6,498 bases of DNA from Acidobacteriota bacterium (GTDB lineage Bacteria > Acidobacteriota > Thermoanaerobaculia > Multivoradales > SZUA-115): contig QIHU01000452.1 of assembly GCA_003231035.1 (NCBI GenBank), positions 1 through 6,498 on the forward strand, written 5' to 3'. Every line of letters begins with the position of its first letter. Position 1 is the stretch's first letter. The position numbers and the translations under genes were made by a program. Under the pieces are notes generated by a model that made no database searches, was not told the origin of the DNA, and saw only the letters and a program-made list of their open reading frames with translations. Shown here one piece after another: positions 6,301-6,498 of this stretch.

Positions 6301-6497
6301 ACGGTGTCGACGACCGAGTGATCGAACAGATCGAGCTGTCGGGGTCGACCAACGCGCCCCTGGTGTTGGTGCCGGAACTGGGCTTGGTTTTCACCGGTGG
6401 CTTGAACAACGGCCTCAGTAGCTTGGCGGTGGCTCCGCCGACGGTGCGCCCGGTGGTGGCCGACGGCGCTGGCGGCTGGCGACCGATCAAGCGGCTA
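3..6497 (+). CDS. Giant multi-domain Ig-like/LVIVD-repeat exported protein, internal fragment (both ends missing)
   Basis: A single reading frame runs from base 3 to base 6497 (2165 codons) without a stop. The first two and last bases belong to split codons, so the start and stop lie outside the window. The translation is rich in Ala, Val, Leu, Gly, Thr, Asp and Pro in short alternating beta-strand patterns. It resolves into tandem Ig-like folds, four Big_5 (SbsA-type) copies, two carboxypeptidase-regulatory-like domains, three ZU5-like sandwiches and a C-terminal LVIVD-type propeller with calcium-type loops. Such mosaics are known in secreted or surface proteins, so adhesion or a structural stalk is the inferred role. 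No enzyme active site is visible. The protein is acidic, with about 20 Lys and only four Cys. No signal peptide, lipobox, sorting signal or membrane helix is seen, as expected for an interior piece. It could be the N-terminal stalk of an Rhs-type protein. Coding status is near certain; function is not. Confidence 0.95.
378..680 (+). repeat. Big_5 (SbsA-type Ig-like) domain, copy 1
   Basis: Residues 126-226 carry the hallmark order of the Big_5 family: V-A-P entry, S-P-A-D-G-A at 135-140, a strand leading to F-S-E-E-M at 153-157, a V-T-P-D turn, and L-A-D-P-A-G-N-P-L at 207-215. The copy closes with the strand F-T-Y-T-T-R-D (221-227). The length of about 100 residues is normal for the family. 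Big_5 domains act as rigid spacers in surface-layer and exported proteins. The same three landmarks recur at 993-1073 and, more weakly, at 335-399 and 1577-1641, so this is a dispersed protein-level repeat within one gene. Confidence 0.85.
681..956 (+). other. Ig-like domain bracketed by two cysteines
   Basis: Residues 227-318 begin D-T-Q-P-P-A-A-P and run through L-A-L-S-G-T-T-E-A-D-A, A-T-G-G-F at 275-279, a long strand ending N-V-L-S-V-T-A-S-D-R-A-G-N, and a last strand ending in V-A-D-C. This is the common 'S-G-T-x-E-x-x-A-x-V-x-V' bacterial Ig-like pattern. Two of the four cysteines in the whole fragment lie here (C244 and C316), near the first and last strands, where a disulfide would staple the domain. 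The disulfide is inferred; a structure prediction would test it. Confidence 0.7.
957..1229 (+). repeat. Big_5-like domain, copy 2 (shortened)
   Basis: Residues 319-409 keep two Big_5 landmarks: F-S-E-T-V at 335-339 and D-L-A-G-N-P-L at 393-399, separated by the usual strand spacing with T-F-T-P-S in between. The S-P-A-D-G entry motif is missing; the domain starts almost directly after C316 with G-P-E-V. It therefore looks like a trimmed or diverged copy. It ends in S-Y-S-R-L-F-D and passes into the regulatory-like domain. Role as for copy 1, a structural spacer. Confidence 0.7.
1245..1517 (+). other. Carboxypeptidase-regulatory-like (prealbumin-like) domain 1
   Basis: Residues 415-505 show the diagnostic pattern of this seven-strand fold: L-A-G-T-V-L-D-N-A-T-G-R-P-L-E-G-A-R-V at 418-436, then T-T-A-E-S-G-R-F at 454-461, a strand, V-R-A-G-Y-T-P at 475-481, and a closing strand with V-D-L-F-D. 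The family motif G-x-V-x-D-x-x-T-G-x-P-[LI]-x-G-A-x-V followed by D/E-x-x-G-x-F and A-G-Y is matched throughout. Such domains are common accessory modules in surface proteins and TonB-dependent receptors. Here one sits between a Big_5 copy and the first ZU5-like module. A second, weaker example lies at residues 900-976. Confidence 0.8.
1518..1925 (+). other. ZU5-like beta-sandwich, copy 1
   Basis: Residues 506-641 contain L-S-L-P-A-S-A-L at 526-533, followed by A-T-V-A-S-L-S-L-L-A-E-Q-G-L-P, a W-S-P-R-G-A-V-W-L-D strand, a T-L-S-L-P-V strand, and a final sheet with L-V-A-V-K, W-Q-V-L-D and G-A-Y-A-A-V. A Leu-Pro-Ala-x-Ala-Leu turn before a strand, then further 'W-x-x-L/V' strands, recalls ZU5-type domains, which often stand upstream of repeat regions in large exported proteins. 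The leading 'G-G-x-V' strand seen in copy 2 is weak here. K594 in this module is the first lysine in the fragment. The family assignment is by motif only and tentative. Confidence 0.5.
1926..2279 (+). other. Beta-rich spacer between ZU5-like copies 1 and 2
   Basis: Residues 642-759 start with a Pro/Ala/Ser-rich linker (A-S-A-P-A-P-S-G-A) and continue as alternating strands: V-T-A-A-A-L-A-F-S-P, T-V-S-F-T-T-S-D-V-P-S-G-L, L-T-L-V-I-R-E-L-L-Q-L-L-D-G, E-A-D-L-T-L-F-K and Q-V-L-P-I-E-L-G-Y. I do not recognise a named family. It looks like a beta-sandwich that pairs with the following ZU5-like module, since the strand pattern carries straight into G-G-S-V at residue 770. Confidence 0.4.
2280..2699 (+). 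other. ZU5-like beta-sandwich, copy 2 (best conserved)
   Basis: Residues 760-899 hold the clearest copy. G-G-S-V-T-T-P-E-G-D-R-I-D-V-P-A-G-A-L spans 770-788, followed by E-A-T-A-I-I-L-E-R-R. The pattern G-G-x-V, then a D/E-G turn, then hydrophobic-x-V-P-x-G-A-L and a 'T-x-I-x-[LI]' strand is that of ZU5-type domains. Later strands (L-S-L-G-L-E-G-G-T-F, A-T-L-S-L-T-L-S, Q-F-Y-Q-P-V, W-A-T-T-L-I, G-L-F-V-F-V) complete the sandwich. Eukaryotic ZU5 domains mediate protein contacts; the partner here is unknown. Confidence 0.6.
2700..2930 (+). other. Carboxypeptidase-regulatory-like domain 2 (diverged)
   Basis: Residues 900-976 run L-T-S-D-H-G-Y-L-H-G-T-V-N-G, then G-A-W-Q-K-G-V-L-V-S, S-G-G-G-G-S-Y-V-F-P-A-L-L-G, and L-I-A-Q-D-L-A-N-G-N. 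The order G-T-V, G-V-L-V, G-x-Y-x-F-P and L-x-A-x-D parallels the prealbumin-like fold of residues 415-505, but the canonical T-G-x-P-L-x-G-A motif is replaced. It sits between ZU5-like copy 2 and Big_5 copy 3, just as the first domain of this type sits next to ZU5-like copy 1. Confidence 0.5.
2958..3260 (+). repeat. Big_5 (SbsA-type Ig-like) domain, copy 3
   Basis: Residues 986-1086 are a complete Big_5 copy: G-P-S-L-V entry, S-P-A-D-G-A at 993-998, E-I-P, F-S-E-A-V-D-P from 1011, an S-P-R-S-S-L-V-P-G-E-V-Y turn, D-L-A-G-N-P at 1068-1073 and closing strand F-T-V-R-D at 1082-1086. This is the closest match in the window to the family consensus. It shares S-P-A-D-G-A with copy 1, although the two are separated by more than 750 residues. 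Confidence 0.88.
3279..3539 (+). other. Ig-like domain
   Basis: Residues 1093-1179 follow Big_5 copy 3 directly: H-L-I-Q-L-V-A-P-D-A-G, V-V-G-K-A-G-A-V-P-G-G-A-T-V-F-V, A-P-N-G-S-F at 1141-1146, L-T-L-T-A-T-L-N-D and L-L-L-H-V-I-P. The V-x-G-x-A strand, G-A-T-V turn and N-G-S-F hairpin match the other Ig-like domains here (compare G-G-F at 277 and D-G-S-F at 1859). The order Big_5 then Ig-like repeats the arrangement at residues 126-318. Confidence 0.6.
3540..3899 (+). other. ZU5-like beta-sandwich, copy 3
   Basis: Residues 1180-1299 include P-G-G-K-V-R-F at 1188-1194, a V-T-V-R-V-E-E-G-T-F stretch ending at 1209, W-L-R-V-E-L-D, I-A-S-F-T-L-D-F-G-G, R-L-E-I-H-L-P-A-P, and the late strands Y-Y-F-L-N-R and G-W-M-M-V-D. 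The G-G-x-V then hydrophobic-x-V-x-x-G-T-F order parallels copy 2, but P-A-G-A-L has become E-E-G-T-F. It is the most diverged of the three copies. Confidence 0.45.
3900..4508 (+). other. Gly/Ala/Ser/Thr-rich linker followed by an unassigned segment
   Basis: Residues 1300-1341 are a low-complexity linker rich in Gly, Ala, Ser, Thr and Leu (for example L-T-S-G-S-A-S-G-A-A-T-T-A-G). Residues 1342-1502 then hold strands and one probable amphipathic helix (I-S-N-L-V-S-Q-F-N-G-L-I-A-K-L-L, 1396-1411), followed by A-D-A-I-W-I-P-A-R-L-G-Q-P and L-T-V-R-D-L-T-T-G-Y-R-V-Y-E-G-T-F. I recognise no named family. The hydrophobic stretch near 1376-1407 is broken by Asn, Asp and Gln and is not a convincing membrane helix. 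The frame stays open and codon use does not change. Confidence 0.45.
4509..4961 (+). repeat. Ig-like domain plus Big_5-like domain, copy 4 (degenerate)
   Basis: Residues 1503-1565 are Ig-like: L-Q-I-T-A-L-A-G-A-A-D-P-G-V-Q-V-K-L, then D-P-T-G-A-F at 1541-1546 and Y-L-L-V-I-G-A. Residues 1572-1653 then keep Big_5 landmarks F-S-E-A-L at 1577-1581, L-A-D-A-S-G-N-P-W at 1633-1641 and the closing F-Q-V-R-D at 1649-1653. The S-P-A-D-G entry is absent, as in copy 2, and A-G-N has become S-G-N. It links the stalk to the propeller region. Confidence 0.65.
5436..5642 (+). other. Ig-like domain inserted in the propeller region
   Basis: Residues 1812-1880 interrupt the blade pattern: P-P-I-P-V-A-E-G-Q, V-T-V-T-L-S-G-V-A-N, L-P-V-S-L-I-N-M-A-T-G-E, then A-S-D-G-S-F at 1857-1862 and a closing I-D-L-L-I-N-V strand. 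The G-S-F hairpin matches the other Ig-like modules of the stalk. Blade-like sequence exists on both sides (1724-1742 and 1884-1899), so the domain appears inserted between blades rather than placed at the end. Confidence 0.5.
6036..6071 (+). other. EF-hand-type calcium-binding loop
   Basis: Residues 2012-2023 read D-F-N-E-D-G-E-F-S-Q-E-E. This fits the EF-hand loop pattern at every ligand position: D2012 (1), N2014 (3), D2016 (5), G2017 (6), hydrophobic F2019 (8), S2020 (9) and E2023 (12). A short helix-like E-E-Y-R-D-Y follows, then the next propeller blade. Single EF-type loops between blades are known to stabilise exported proteins; calcium binding is inferred from the motif. Confidence 0.7.
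6288..6326 (+). other. Asp-rich calcium-type motif (thrombospondin-3-like)
   Basis: Residues 2096-2108 contain D-E-D-N-D-G-V-D-D followed by R-V-I-E. The spacing D-x-D-x-D-G-x-x-D (D2096, D2098, D2100, G2101, D2104) is the calcium-coordinating pattern seen in thrombospondin type 3-like and dockerin-like loops of exported bacterial proteins. It lies in the linker just after the blade ending W-L-I-D-F-D. Only one unit is present, so a calcium role is likely but not proven. Confidence 0.6.
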
Positions 6498-6498
6498 G

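Larger units (their letters stand above)
4968..6497 (+). other. LVIVD-type beta-propeller region, continues past the window
   Basis: Residues 1656-2165 hold several blades of the type hydrophobic-V-A-x-G-x-x-G-L-x-[VI]-x-D: L-F-V-A-A-G-P-D-G-L-L-V-L-D-A-S-N-P (1675-1692), L-L-V-T-G-G-G at 1724 with G-L-L-R-I-F-D-P, A-Y-V-G-M-A-G-V-G-I-G-V-V-D-I-N (1884-1899), H-G-L-M-L-V-E-A-D (1969-1977), Y-A-L-V-G-H-A-T-E-G-V-L-I-Y-D-V-S-D (2027-2044) and L-A-V-A-G-F-G-Q-G-V-W-L-I-D (2072-2085), plus a weak sixth unit near 2128-2145. This matches LVIVD repeats known from surface and exported proteins. An Ig-like insert lies at about 1812-1880, and two calcium-type motifs follow. Blade count is by eye, and the last unit may be completed beyond base 6498. 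Confidence 0.7.

Noticed and set aside
6496..6498. Terminal 'tag' as the stop codon of the gene
   Set aside because: The coding frame has codons starting at multiples of three (last full codon 6495-6497, Leu). The 'tag' begins one base later and is out of frame.

Overview
The whole window is the interior of one giant protein-coding gene. Reading + strand codons from base 3, the frame stays open to base 6497: 2165 codons with no stop, no in-window start and no intergenic gap. Residue n of the fragment begins at base 3n, and residue numbers below use that rule. Both ends of the protein lie outside the window. The 'tag' that closes the sequence is out of frame and is not a stop.

The protein is a mosaic of small beta-rich modules typical of very large secreted or surface-anchored bacterial proteins. 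In order they are: the end of one Ig-like domain (residues 1-40); a second Ig-like domain (41-125); an SbsA-type Ig domain, Big_5-like (126-226); an Ig-like domain bracketed by two cysteines (227-318); a shortened Big_5 copy (319-409); a carboxypeptidase-regulatory-like domain (415-505); three ZU5-like beta-sandwiches with 'P-A-G-A-L'-type motifs (about 506-641, 760-899, 1180-1299), separated by a beta-rich spacer, a second regulatory-like domain (900-976), another full Big_5 copy (986-1086) and an Ig-like domain (1093-1179); a Gly/Ala/Ser/Thr-rich linker and a segment I cannot assign (1300-1500); an Ig-like domain (1503-1565) and a degenerate Big_5 copy (1572-1653); and a C-terminal LVIVD-type beta-propeller region (1656-2165). 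The propeller region carries an inserted Ig-like domain, an EF-hand-type calcium loop and an Asp-rich calcium-type motif, and it runs off the right edge.

There is no catalytic motif, transmembrane helix or signal peptide in the part shown. The likely role is structural or adhesive at the cell surface, or as the long beta-rich stalk of a larger exported protein such as an Rhs/YD-repeat protein. That second idea is inference, because no YD repeats are present here.

The DNA is GC-rich (about two thirds by eye) and codon use looks uniform throughout. The protein is acidic and very poor in lysine and cysteine. This fits a high-GC Gram-negative bacterium with large modular exoproteins, such as an acidobacterial or myxobacterial-type lineage, but the window has no taxonomic marker and that guess is weak. 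I see no RNA gene, mobile element, CRISPR array, promoter or terminator. The opposite-strand open frames are shadows of this high-GC gene.
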